Shown here: positions 1 through 9,384 of the stretch, piece after piece | Layout: each line of letters starts with the position of its first letter | Numbering within the stretch: the first letter of the stretch is position 1 | NCBI GenBank assembly: GCA_030615025.1 | Contig: JAUXAB010000008.1 | Span: forward strand, 1 to 64,000 | DNA length: 64,000 bases | Origin: Phycisphaerae bacterium | Lineage (GTDB): Bacteria; Planctomycetota; Phycisphaerae; Sedimentisphaerales; Anaerobacaceae | Direction: 5' to 3' | The notes under the pieces: model-generated | Told to the model about the DNA's origin: nothing | Databases searched by the model: none | What the model saw: only the letters and a program-made list of their open reading frames with translations | Made by a program: the position numbers and the translations under genes

Positions 1-10
1 AAAAGTTCGA

Positions 11-140
11 GGCCAAGGCGGCAGGCCAAAAATGCTCGGAGGCGTGGTTTTCTCCACGTTGAGAACGTTTTTGGCCGACAACGCGGGCATCGGGCTTTGC
101 AGCCGGCCGCAATAGAGCGGGTTATTTGGATAGGCTCTAA
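11..140 (+). repeat. Copy 1 of a ~130 bp dispersed structured repeat (copy 2 at 32028-32158)
   Basis: ggccaaggcggcagg.caaaaatgctcggaggcgtggttttctccacgttgagaacg...gcagccggccgcaatagagcgggttatt.ggataggctctaa is nearly identical in both places. Confidence 0.9.
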
Positions 141-163
141 GTGCTCGATGGGTAAATTACCTG

Positions 164-190
164 GACCCCAGAATGTGTTCATCTGGGGTC
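164..190. repeat. Hairpin GACCCCAGA-N9-TCTGGGGTC containing the stop codon of the flagellin-like ORF
   Basis: Perfect 9 bp stem; near-identical copy at 1000-1027. Confidence 0.85.
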
Positions 191-964
191 TGCGAGCAGA
201 TATAAACCCTCATCAGGTGTAAGTCTCATCAGGTTTGATTGGCTTTGAGAAGATATATATGGTTCATCTTCAATCTTGTCCGCCAGATAGCTCGCCATTT
301 TCTGTGCAATTTTCGCTCCAAAGTCGCTTGGTTCGATACCTGCGGCACCGGCTATCCTGCCCTCTATTATTGCCATTGCGTCTTGCAGACGTTTATTCTG
401 GCTGCTAAGGTACTCACTGTATTCGTTGGCCTGTTTTAGTTCGTTCTTGACAGCGGCCAGTGCTGCTTTAGCGTCCTTGGTTAAATCCAAATTTGTGATA
501 TCAAGAGCAATGTCCCTGGCGAAAAGATTAATAGTCTGGCCATTACCGAGTGGCCGCGATATGACCTGGCCGTTGGCGGTAAAGAGCTTGTTATTGTCGT
601 ATTCTGTATTATCAACTATATCATTAATGTCCTTAGCTAATTGTTCAAACTGTTTCTGCATAGAGGCTTTATCGGTGCTTGTGTAATAGCCGTTTGCGGC
701 TTCTTGAGCCAGTTGCTCCATTAGGGTCAGCTTATCACGGATGGTAACAGCAGCATCGACAAACATCTGGACCATCGAAGTGGCCGCATTAGCATTCTGG
801 GCACTGAGCCGAATATCGGAAATATTGCCCTGGAGAAACTCCCTGATTATCGCTATCTCACTGTCGTCATCCGGCACTCCATAAGTGCCGTCAGAGAAGT
901 TGTAATCCCCGCTAAAAACCCAGTTCCGAAAATAAGATTTGAATACACTTTCTATCTCAAGCAT
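179..964 (-). CDS. Flagellin-like / flagellin N-terminal-domain-like protein
   Basis: ISDIRLSAQNANAATSMVQMFVDAAVTIRDKLTLMEQLAQEAANGYYTSTDKASMQKQFEQLAKDINDIVDNTEYDNNKLF resembles the flagellin D1 helix (ANDGISxxQTAEGAL..RMxELAxQAANGT...EFNGxKL). Confidence 0.65.
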   Translation of the reverse strand: MLEIESVFKSYFRNWVFSGDYNFSDGTYGVPDDDSEIAIIREFLQGNISDIRLSAQNANAATSMVQMFVDAAVTIRDKLTLMEQLAQEAANGYYTSTDKASMQKQFEQLAKDINDIVDNTEYDNNKLFTANGQVISRPLGNGQTINLFARDIALDITNLDLTKDAKAALAAVKNELKQANEYSEYLSSQNKRLQDAMAIIEGRIAGAAGIEPSDFGAKIAQKMASYLADKIEDEPYISSQSQSNLMRLTPDEGLYLLADPR

Positions 965-999
965 TCTCGCCCTCCAACTCTGATAGAAAGTACCTCGCA

Positions 1000-1027
1000 G
1001 ACCCCCAGAATGTCTTTATCTGGGGTC
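1000..1027. repeat. Second copy of the GACCCC(C)AGA...TCTGGGGTC hairpin
   Basis: gacccccagaatgtctttatctggggtc compared with gaccccagaatgtgttcatctggggtc at 164-190. Confidence 0.85.
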
Positions 1028-1219
1028 CCTGCTCAAGTATAGTATAAGAAAAGTCTGTTATAAAAGCAAATGTGGCAGTCCTGAAACCACCACAAACTCA
1101 AGCACCGCTATTTTGTAGCCTGGTCACCGTTATTGTCAGCGTGCCGTTATTTTCAGACGGCTTTTCACCTCGCCTGGGAATGCTCTCTTTTAGAATTGCG
1201 AAAATCGCCGGCGCATGGG

Positions 1220-1252
1220 AAAAGGCCGAGCGGTGTTACCACTCGGCCTTTA
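1220..1252 (-). terminator. Rho-independent-like terminator downstream of the GH-like gene
   Basis: aaaaggccgag-cggtgttac-cactcggccttt stem-loop; minus-strand read ends in a T run. Confidence 0.6.
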
Positions 1253-1422
1253 TAAAAATTCTGGCAATCAGCAGCTCTAACCAGGAATATCAGAAACAAT
1301 TTTTAAACTCTGGCAAATTTTCTCTGCACGCCATAGCCGGTTGACGACCCCCACACTGGTTATTGGTTATTGGTGATTGGTTATTAGGCCGAATTTACCA
1401 TTTATCAGTCACCATAAGTCGC

Positions 1423-3720
1423 CTACCGCCCTATCCCGCTGTTGAGTGCAATCTCCACATCTTTCTTAACGTTTTCCAGAATCTTCATCCAATCGAGCAT
1501 TTGTGTTCGTGCGAGAAGCTGGGGCCGATAGAGTTTGCCTGCAACCGAGGCATAGTTCTCCCAATGCTTCTGGGCTTCGAGAAGATGCGTGATTGCCAGC
1601 GTCTTATTTTCTTGATTCTTTGACTTTTCGAACAAATGAAGCTCCACCGCACCGAGGATTTTCAAGGCATAATAGTTGCCCAGATGAGACATCGCCTCAA
1701 TATCTGCCAATGTCACCCGTAGTTCGCCGCTTGTATCTTTTACCTGACGCCGAATGGACACGAGCTGTTTCAACGACTCATCTGCATAATTGCGCAGCTC
1801 TTCCGCCACTTGAACCGGCGTCATCCCTGTCATAGGTTCATTGGCAAAATGCCTCTCCACGTATTCCGGGATTGACATCAGGCCGCTATCCTGCATTGGC
1901 TTGGTTTCGATGAAATCCCGCACCGTATGAAAACCTTTTCGCTGGTCAATACATCCTTCGACGGCCCACATAAAATCCCAATTACGCCAATGGAACCGGT
2001 TTACCAGAGGAATGATTTTCGACGCCGTCGCCCAGGTGTCATACACAGGTAAGCCCTGTGTCTCGGGAAACCGCCAAAGGAGAACTTTTTCAAAAAAGTC
2101 CCGTTTCAGATTAAGGTCGTAGCCCAATCGTCCCCAGAGCATAAACTTGTACCAGTGTTTTTTGATTTCCAGTGCACGCGGTGCCTGCGGCTCAAGACTG
2201 GTAAATTCCCTGCCCCATACGTATCCGTCCGAACCCATGTGATAGCCTGCGGTTTGTTCTTTTGGCGGAAGATTCGAGAGAAATGCTCGCACGTACTCCG
2301 GGTCGCCCCAGCGGAAATTGAAAATGTCGTCGTTGCGCAGGTTCCACCAGCACTTCACTTCGTACGGTTCCATTTCCTTTAGCAGCGACTTGCAGAAAGG
2401 AGGCTTGGTCGAGGAGTACATATGCGCCCTGGCATACTTGAAACTGATCTCAAAAGAATCCGGGTAGCTGGCTGCAAAATCGGCCATAATCTTGCCCAGG
2501 CCCGTATTCCAGACACGATGAATAAACCGTACCTTCCGGTTCGGCTGCTGTTTCTTTGCATCCAGAATTCCCATTCCGTACGTCTTCCACAGCCACTTCT
2601 CACGGTCAAATTCGTCGTTTCGGTTCTTCATATTCTCCCCCGCAGTGACACCAATGCCGGCAAGCAGCGGATAAGTTAACACGGTTTCGCGAACACATTC
2701 ACGCAAATAGGTAATCGTCCTGGGGTTGTCCTGCTCATTTGTAATGCCATATTTGCCTTCAACACTGTTCATAAGGACGTTCCATGTTATAAAATAAATA
2801 TCAATCCCACGGTCCTTCGCATACTCCATTACCTGCCGCCAGAATTTGATTTTCTCGTCAATCGTCATTTTCCTGACAACTTTAAGGTTCTTAAGGACCT
2901 CCGGCGAGACAAATTGAGGGTCCCTCCACGCACCGGATTTATAAGTCGGCTTCAACGTTGTTACACAAATGTCCTGCAAAGCTGCATCAGGATAGTTAGC
3001 CAGTTTGACAATCGATGGAAATGGATGAGGATTCCAGAGCGTCAAAGTGTTATAACGATAGTGGGCCATGTCGTCCATAAACTCTTTCCAAAATGCGAAA
3101 TTCCACATCTCCGCATAATTGTTTTGTGCCGCGTCCCCCGTGTCGTCATAGCTTGGTGTCCGGGCATCCAACGGTATATTGAATTTGATTCCACGCCGGG
3201 CAATAGAAGGGTTGTGAACATTATCGCTGACTTTATCGAGACCTCCTTCAATGCGAACAATCTCCGCTATATCCAGGCCCCCGTACATTGCTCCAACTTC
3301 ATCGGCACCAACAGCCCAGTACGTGGATTTCCCTGCTAAACGGATGGCATATCCCTGCGGTTCAAGCTCAGGAATAGGTTTTCCACCTTTGTCAAGCAAC
3401 CTTTTTTCCACGCTTTGTCTGCCTTTCACCGCCAGAATAATACGAACCGACTCGCCCTTTTTTGATAGCTGCTCGAAGGATTTCTCCGTAACGCCGAAAC
3501 CCTTTTCCTCCAACGCTTCACGAATCTCTTGTGCAGCAAACCCAATTGGCCCCACAGTCGGGTCACGATAGATGACAGCCCCCTGCTTGTTGCTGGCAGG
3601 GGCTGTCTTCATTTGGCAGGAGGACACGCCTATTACCAAAAACATCACGCAGTAAATTTTACCCCACATATAAATGTGGGGAATATTGTACATTCCATTT
3701 TGCATCTGCCACCTCTTCAT
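1423..3720 (-). CDS. Secreted glycoside hydrolase, alpha-glucuronidase (GH67)-like; lipoprotein
   Basis: Long ORF; lipobox-like VIGVSSCQ; ARRGIKFNIPLDARTPSYDD...MDDMAHYRYNTLTLWNPHPFPSIV is typical of a TIM-barrel GH. Start moved to ATG at 3720 (MKRWQMQ...). Confidence 0.6.
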   Translation of the reverse strand: MKRWQMQNGMYNIPHIYMWGKIYCVMFLVIGVSSCQMKTAPASNKQGAVIYRDPTVGPIGFAAQEIREALEEKGFGVTEKSFEQLSKKGESVRIILAVKGRQSVEKRLLDKGGKPIPELEPQGYAIRLAGKSTYWAVGADEVGAMYGGLDIAEIVRIEGGLDKVSDNVHNPSIARRGIKFNIPLDARTPSYDDTGDAAQNNYAEMWNFAFWKEFMDDMAHYRYNTLTLWNPHPFPSIVKLANYPDAALQDICVTTLKPTYKSGAWRDPQFVSPEVLKNLKVVRKMTIDEKIKFWRQVMEYAKDRGIDIYFITWNVLMNSVEGKYGITNEQDNPRTITYLRECVRETVLTYPLLAGIGVTAGENMKNRNDEFDREKWLWKTYGMGILDAKKQQPNRKVRFIHRVWNTGLGKIMADFAASYPDSFEISFKYARAHMYSSTKPPFCKSLLKEMEPYEVKCWWNLRNDDIFNFRWGDPEYVRAFLSNLPPKEQTAGYHMGSDGYVWGREFTSLEPQAPRALEIKKHWYKFMLWGRLGYDLNLKRDFFEKVLLWRFPETQGLPVYDTWATASKIIPLVNRFHWRNWDFMWAVEGCIDQRKGFHTVRDFIETKPMQDSGLMSIPEYVERHFANEPMTGMTPVQVAEELRNYADESLKQLVSIRRQVKDTSGELRVTLADIEAMSHLGNYYALKILGAVELHLFEKSKNQENKTLAITHLLEAQKHWENYASVAGKLYRPQLLARTQMLDWMKILENVKKDVEIALNSGIGR
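3662..3681. repeat. Palindrome CCCCACA-TATAAA-TGTGGGG inside the signal-peptide coding region
   Basis: Inverted repeat seen directly; related palindrome at 26234-26253. Confidence 0.75.
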
Positions 3721-4066
3721 TTTGTTACCTTGCTTTCCACCGGATTTCTCATTCGTATTCGTTAAGGACAACCACAAGTCCTTTCAACGCTGACACAAAG
3801 TGCCTGACCCATCTACATAGTATAACGCCGGCGAAAGTATGACCTATTCTATAAGATTTTAGACATTTAACCAGCAATTGTTTACAGAAGAAACCTGAAT
3901 GGGTTCCCGCCCGGCGGGGTCCCCCTTAAATACCGGATGCTTGTCGCGTTGAATAATAGCCAATTGGCGTCTATGACGAACAGCATTCATTTTCTGTCAG
4001 AACCCATCCTTGATGGATAAGCTTGACAAAATGTTCTTACTCAGGTACAAAAAATATAGAAAGATA

Positions 4067-4146
4067 ATTAACCACAGATTTCGCGGATTAACGCGGATTA
4101 AATATAGGTAAAAAAATCAGTGAGATTTGTGTAATCCGTGGTTAAA
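4067..4146. repeat. Intergenic repeat with inverted ends (attaaccacagatt ... aatccgtggttaa)
   Basis: Terminal inverted repeat; internal cgcggattaacgcggatta. Confidence 0.7.
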
Positions 4147-4193
4147 AGACAAAAACTCCTGGAGTTTGTGTTGTAAAAAGTGAGGCTTTTATT

Positions 4194-7100
4194 ATGGAAA
4201 GAACCGGGACAATGAAGACTTTACAAAAGATCGGATGCTTCTTCCTTGCGGCGACCATACTTGTAAGCTGTAGAACGCGAACTGAGTCCGGTGGAGACGG
4301 ACGGAAGCCAAAGCGGGCTTTAGCTTTGAGAGATTCTAAGGCAACTCTATCTGACTCTCTGGGCAAGGCACTTGCAGACTTTAATCGGGGCGCGGCTTTT
4401 CTTGAACAGTACAAGTATACTGAGGCAGCAAGGGCATTCGAGCGAGTTTGCGATGCTGCGCCGGATTGGACTGCAGCACGCTTCAACCTTGGGCTTGCTT
4501 ACTTCAATATGCAGGTTAAGCCCGGCGCGAAAAGTTATCTCAAACTTGCACAAGAGGCGTTTGAAACCGTATTACAGTCCAATCCTGACCACCTGCATGC
4601 GCGATTTTGTCTCGGACTATATTACCAGCACCTTGGGGAAAACGAAAAGGCTCTTGTTTGCCTTCGGAAAGTGTATGAAGGCGATAGCGAAGACCCCTAT
4701 GTGTTGTACAAGTACGCCGAGGCTCTTATTAACCTCGGCCTTACGGAAGACGGCACGAAGATGCTTGAAAAAGTTATTGCTCTCGACCCGGGCTTTATCT
4801 CCGCGGTGTATCGACTTGCGATCCAATACCAGCGCACGCAAAAACGCGACAAGGCAAAGTCTCTTTTTGCCCGTTTCACAAAACTTAAAGACACAGAACT
4901 GACCGGCGGGACCTTTACCGTCCTCAAGGTGTATGGAACGGTGGGAAAATACTATATGGCGCTTGGTGCGGACGGTCAACGCCCAGACTTACCGTCGGTA
5001 AAAACCCCTCTGCAAACACGTATTCTTTTTTCCCCTGAACTAAAGCCTTTAAACGCTGTTACTTCAGCCTGGAAATGCCCTGGCAGGACCGTAGCCCTTC
5101 CGGGAATTGCCGCCGGCGACGTGGATAACGATGGCGACCTCGATCTTTGTATTACCGCGTTTGGTGCCAATGGGAACGTATGGCTATGGCGCAACGATGG
5201 TGCCGGGGGATTTTCACACGATGCAACTTTGGCAAAGCTCGGTATCTCGCCCTGCTTCGGTGATGTGGATAATGACGGGGACCTTGATCTCTGGCTCGGC
5301 TGCGCGGGCCCGGACATCTATTTTGAAAATGATGGGAAGGGGAATTTCAGAAAAAGTGAAGTCTCTACAATTGCCGGCGGGGATTGGGTTACCCACTGTG
5401 CAAGGGTTCTTGATGCTGATAGCGACGGTGATCTGGATTTTCTGGCATTTCGCCTTGCACGCGGAAGGGTTCCAGCTATCGGGGCGTTCGAGCCTGCGGC
5501 CGGCAGCCTCTATAACAACAACAGGGACGGTACGTTTACTGACATTGCCGAAAAGCTTGGTCTGGCGATTGAGAAAACTCCTGTTGCCGCCGTGGTGTAT
5601 GATGATTTTGATAATGACCGCGATTTGGATTTGGTGGTCTTTTCCGCAGGTGGCGGAGAGGCGATTGGCTGGGTGAACGACCGCGCATGGAAATATCGGA
5701 TACTCGACGCCGAAACAACCGGCCTTTCGGTTCAAGGCGTTCTCAGTGCCACTTCCGGGGATCCTGACAAGGATGGGGACCGCGATCTTCTGGTTTTTAC
5801 CGATAAAGTCCGAGAGGACTCCATAGGAGGACTGCAGCTTTTTATAAATCAGGGTGGGTTCCGTTTTGCGCGTCACCAGGGCTTTGCGGATCGCTGTGGC
5901 CGGCTCGGTGGAACCGGTGGACAGTTTGCGGATATGGACAATGACGGCGATCTGGATATTGTGATTGCCGACGCGTTCAGGCGTGACGGCAGCCGAGGTC
6001 CTGCACTGCTTATTAACGATTGGCCTCGAGACCGTTTCATCAACGCGCTGGAAATTGATCCCGGAAATCTTCTTTCCGCCATCACTATCAAGGGCAACGC
6101 CAGTTGTGTGGTGGCGGATTTTACCGGTAATGGAAGATGCGATGTCCTTTTGGCTCCCACCGGCGAAAAACCTTTCCTGGTGGAAAACGTAACGCCGGGC
6201 GGCCATTGGATTGAAATCGACCTTCGTGGAACCCGTGAACAGGACAAGAAATCCCGCTCGAATAATTCAGCCATTGGCGCTCGCGTGGAGATCAAGACCG
6301 GTACCATCTTCCAACAATACGTGGTTGGGGCACCCTCAGGGCAGGTGGCCATGCCTCCGTATCGGATTCATGCCGGGTTAGGGGAATACGTTAAGGTGGA
6401 CTGGTTGCGCATAATGTGGCCCGATGCTGTTCTTCAAGCGGAGCTGGAACTGACTGCAGATCAGGTGATGACGATTACCGAGCTGCAGCGTAAGGTTTCT
6501 TCCTGCCCACATCTTTTCGCGTGGGACGGTTCGCATTTTGAGTTCGTATCCGATTTTGGAGGCATGGGAGGGATCGGGTACCTCGTGGCGCCAGATGTGT
6601 ATGCCAGGCCTGACCCCACGGAGTATTTACCTGTTCCGAATCTTAAACCACGTGACGGTGAATACGTCCTTCAGGTGCTGGAACCAATCGAGGAAGTCGT
6701 TTATTTTGATGAAGCCAAATTAATCGCGGTTGACCATCCGGTGGAGACGGAAGTTTATCCCCACGAGATGATGGCCGTTGGTGCCCCGCCTCCACCTTTT
6801 GAGCTTTTTTGCTTCAAAGACCCGATCGAACCGATACGTGCCATTGACCATTGCGGTGTCGATGTCACCGAGAAAATACGTACGGTTGACCGACGTTATG
6901 CCGGTGCGACCGCACCAGACCCCCGTTTCATAGGGTTTGCCGAAGAGCATTTTGTAGAGCTTGACTTCGGCGATCGCCTTCAGACGGTATCGCCTCAATC
7001 ACGGCTGGTGTTGTTCCTTCACGGATCGGTTGAGTACGCCTACTCTTCAACAAATTTCGCTGCGAGCCAGGCAGGTATGCGCCTCCGGGCTCCCAGTGTC

Positions 7101-7769
7101 TATGCCTTTCGCAACGGCACGTGGGTTGAGATTTTCCACGAGGTCGGATACCCAGGTGGTATCCGGCATATGATGACTCTCGATGTGACCGGAAAGGTGC
7201 TGCCCAGCGACCGGCGAATTCGCATCTCCAGTAATATGGAGCTGTACTGGGACCGGATATTCATGGCGCCTATCCTTAAGGACGCGGGGCTTTACGTCCG
7301 GGAAGTGTCAGTGAAAAGTGCAAATCTTCACTTCCTGGGTTATCCGCGGGAATACTCTCCTGATGGGCGGCATCCGAATCTTTACGATTACGGCAGTGTG
7401 GACGGGGCCGTTGCATGGAAAATTATGGAGGGCAGCTACACCCGCTATGGTGACGTAGCAGAACTTCTGGAAAAAGCGGACGACTGTTATGTCATTATGG
7501 GGCGAGGAGAGGAGCTTACACTGCGTTTTTCTGCAGACGCTTTGGCGCCAGTGTCCGCGGGATGCCGTCGTTCGTTTATTCTCAAAACCGACAGCTTCTG
7601 TAAGGACATGGACCTTTACTCGGCATATCCCGATACAGTAGAACCGCTTCCCTTTCATTCGATGAGTAACTATCCCTATGGCGTGAATGAAAAGTATCCC
7701 GATGATGAAAAACGGCGGAAATACCGGATGCGGTTTAACACCCGGCAGGTACTTGGCCCAAGCCGCTAA
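4194..7769 (+). CDS. Lipoprotein with N-terminal TPRs, central VCBS/FG-GAP repeats, ASPIC/UnbV-like domain and a large C-terminal extension
   Basis: ATILVSCRTR lipobox (alternative start 4212); TPR-like EAARAFERVCDAAPDWTAARFNLGLAYFNM; repeated GDVDNDGDLDL; GARVEIKTGTIFQQYVVGAPSGQ...HAGLGEYVKVDWLRIMWP. Confidence 0.85.
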   Translation: MERTGTMKTLQKIGCFFLAATILVSCRTRTESGGDGRKPKRALALRDSKATLSDSLGKALADFNRGAAFLEQYKYTEAARAFERVCDAAPDWTAARFNLGLAYFNMQVKPGAKSYLKLAQEAFETVLQSNPDHLHARFCLGLYYQHLGENEKALVCLRKVYEGDSEDPYVLYKYAEALINLGLTEDGTKMLEKVIALDPGFISAVYRLAIQYQRTQKRDKAKSLFARFTKLKDTELTGGTFTVLKVYGTVGKYYMALGADGQRPDLPSVKTPLQTRILFSPELKPLNAVTSAWKCPGRTVALPGIAAGDVDNDGDLDLCITAFGANGNVWLWRNDGAGGFSHDATLAKLGISPCFGDVDNDGDLDLWLGCAGPDIYFENDGKGNFRKSEVSTIAGGDWVTHCARVLDADSDGDLDFLAFRLARGRVPAIGAFEPAAGSLYNNNRDGTFTDIAEKLGLAIEKTPVAAVVYDDFDNDRDLDLVVFSAGGGEAIGWVNDRAWKYRILDAETTGLSVQGVLSATSGDPDKDGDRDLLVFTDKVREDSIGGLQLFINQGGFRFARHQGFADRCGRLGGTGGQFADMDNDGDLDIVIADAFRRDGSRGPALLINDWPRDRFINALEIDPGNLLSAITIKGNASCVVADFTGNGRCDVLLAPTGEKPFLVENVTPGGHWIEIDLRGTREQDKKSRSNNSAIGARVEIKTGTIFQQYVVGAPSGQVAMPPYRIHAGLGEYVKVDWLRIMWPDAVLQAELELTADQVMTITELQRKVSSCPHLFAWDGSHFEFVSDFGGMGGIGYLVAPDVYARPDPTEYLPVPNLKPRDGEYVLQVLEPIEEVVYFDEAKLIAVDHPVETEVYPHEMMAVGAPPPPFELFCFKDPIEPIRAIDHCGVDVTEKIRTVDRRYAGATAPDPRFIGFAEEHFVELDFGDRLQTVSPQSRLVLFLHGSVEYAYSSTNFAASQAGMRLRAPSVYAFRNGTWVEIFHEVGYPGGIRHMMTLDVTGKVLPSDRRIRISSNMELYWDRIFMAPILKDAGLYVREVSVKSANLHFLGYPREYSPDGRHPNLYDYGSVDGAVAWKIMEGSYTRYGDVAELLEKADDCYVIMGRGEELTLRFSADALAPVSAGCRRSFILKTDSFCKDMDLYSAYPDTVEPLPFHSMSNYPYGVNEKYPDDEKRRKYRMRFNTRQVLGPSR

Positions 7770-7828
7770 GTACTGATTTGCAGAGCAATTGCAACATTGG
7801 GCCGAGAAAATAATCGAACAGATGTACC

Positions 7829-7857
7829 TTGCGTTAGACCGGCTTTTTTGTTATCCT
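7829..7857 (+). promoter_or_regulatory. Putative promoter TTGCGT-N17-TATCCT (cassette 1)
   Basis: Same -35-like hexamer and 17 bp spacing as at 11247-11275 and 14823-14851. Confidence 0.5.
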
Positions 7858-7928
7858 TAAAGACAAACAGCGTGCAACGCAACCTTTACGTTCCAGATGC
7901 AAAGTCTTTCTTGCCGAAGCAATCTACA

Positions 7929-9383
7929 ATGAGAAAGCACAAGATAATGAGAGATCAGAAAAAGAAGACTTCTGAGCATTCACAAACACAGACCCTGGCT
8001 TCACGGAAACGGGTTACCCGCCCCTTCGTCCTTGGGCTGATTCTATGTCTAATTATTGCTGGTTTATATTGTGTGCTAACCTTAACCAACACGAAAAAAG
8101 AATCGCGAACGATGGAGCCGTCCATCGATTCTATGGAACAGGCATTGCGCAGGCCGGCTTCTCCAACACTTATTCCGGAAAAAGAATTTGCGAAACTGAA
8201 AGAAGAAGAAATGAAGTTAGCCCGGCGGGTACTGAAAGATTTTCCCGACAAGGATGATTCGAATGTGCTAATGGGAAATCTATATCGCAGGCATGGTAAT
8301 TCTGCAGAGGCCATCAAGTTTTGGGAAGGAAGCTTGAAAATAAATCCGAAGCGGGCCGATGTTTATCGGAGAATGGGAAAGCTCGCGCTGGACACGGGGG
8401 AGCTCGAAAAAGCCATCACCTTATGGAGAAAAGTCCTGGAGATAAAGCCTGACATGCCGGGTGTACGCAGTGATGTTGCCCGCGCGCTCATAGATTTGGG
8501 TAGATACAGCGAAGCTATCACAGAATTGGAGGAGGAAAGTAGGATTTCATCCGTCTCAATCCTTACTTGTTTTCTGTTCGCGCAGGCGCATCTGCAGCAG
8601 AATGAATATGATAAAGCAAGGCAGTACTACGAAGCGACGATTGGGCTTAAGCCCAATTTCACCCAAGCATATTACGGGCTATATACGCTGTGCGTGAGGT
8701 TAAAGCAGTGGAATAAGGCCCGAGAATACGAAGCTATCTTTAAGAAGCTCAAGGCCAAGGAACGGCACACCTATTTGGGCCGTGACCGAGACTCTCTTGC
8801 TGATCTCGCGTCACTCCAAAGAGGTGTAGCCAGAACATATTTAGATGCCGAGCGACTTTATCGCGAAAAAGGCGATATGCAAGAAGCAGAGAGACTTTTA
8901 CAAAGGGCGTCCGAGCTGGAACCTACGAACACCCGATGCCGGGAAAGACTGGCATCTTTGTACTATATGACCAGCCGGTTTCGAGAAGCGCTATATCAGT
9001 TCGAAAAAATTAGCCAAATCGATCCAAATGACCCATTCTGTTATTTGAACATTGGACAAGTATCAATCCGGTTGAAACTAATGGATAAGGCTGAAAAAGC
9101 TTACCGAAAGGCCATCAAGCTCTCACCTGAACAATCCGCTGGGTATCGCGAACTCGCACGTCTATACCTCAGGACGAACAAGAAACTCTCTGAGGCGAGA
9201 AAACTTGCAGAAAAGGCGGTGACCTTGGAAAAAATCGCAGACAACTACCATGTATTTGCGTGGGCTGCTGAGGTCAACGGTGATTCAGCAAGCGCGTTAC
9301 AAGCAATGGAACGAGCAATGAAGCTTGAACCGGCCAATCTGAAATACAGACAGATTTATGAACGTATCAAGACAAGGAATTGA
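7929..9383 (+). CDS. Membrane-anchored TPR protein (cassette 1)
   Basis: One TM segment (PFVLGLILCLIIAGLYCVL) followed by TPR repeats. ORF-track start 7797 is doubtful because the promoter-like element lies inside it; ATG 7929 (MRKHKIM) preferred. Confidence 0.8.
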   Translation: MRKHKIMRDQKKKTSEHSQTQTLASRKRVTRPFVLGLILCLIIAGLYCVLTLTNTKKESRTMEPSIDSMEQALRRPASPTLIPEKEFAKLKEEEMKLARRVLKDFPDKDDSNVLMGNLYRRHGNSAEAIKFWEGSLKINPKRADVYRRMGKLALDTGELEKAITLWRKVLEIKPDMPGVRSDVARALIDLGRYSEAITELEEESRISSVSILTCFLFAQAHLQQNEYDKARQYYEATIGLKPNFTQAYYGLYTLCVRLKQWNKAREYEAIFKKLKAKERHTYLGRDRDSLADLASLQRGVARTYLDAERLYREKGDMQEAERLLQRASELEPTNTRCRERLASLYYMTSRFREALYQFEKISQIDPNDPFCYLNIGQVSIRLKLMDKAEKAYRKAIKLSPEQSAGYRELARLYLRTNKKLSEARKLAEKAVTLEKIADNYHVFAWAAEVNGDSASALQAMERAMKLEPANLKYRQIYERIKTRN

Positions 9384-9384
9384 G

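Noticed and set aside
5214-6206. Long antisense ORF (330 aa) opposite the fused VCBS gene
   Set aside because: The biased GAY/GGN codons of VCBS repeats leave the antisense strand open. Other antisense ORFs (13553-14236, 18370-19071, 54776-55765) are treated likewise.
7797-7928. N-terminal 44 residues of the 7797-9383 ORF
   Set aside because: Contains the conserved promoter-like element; homologs start near the equivalent of ATG 7929.
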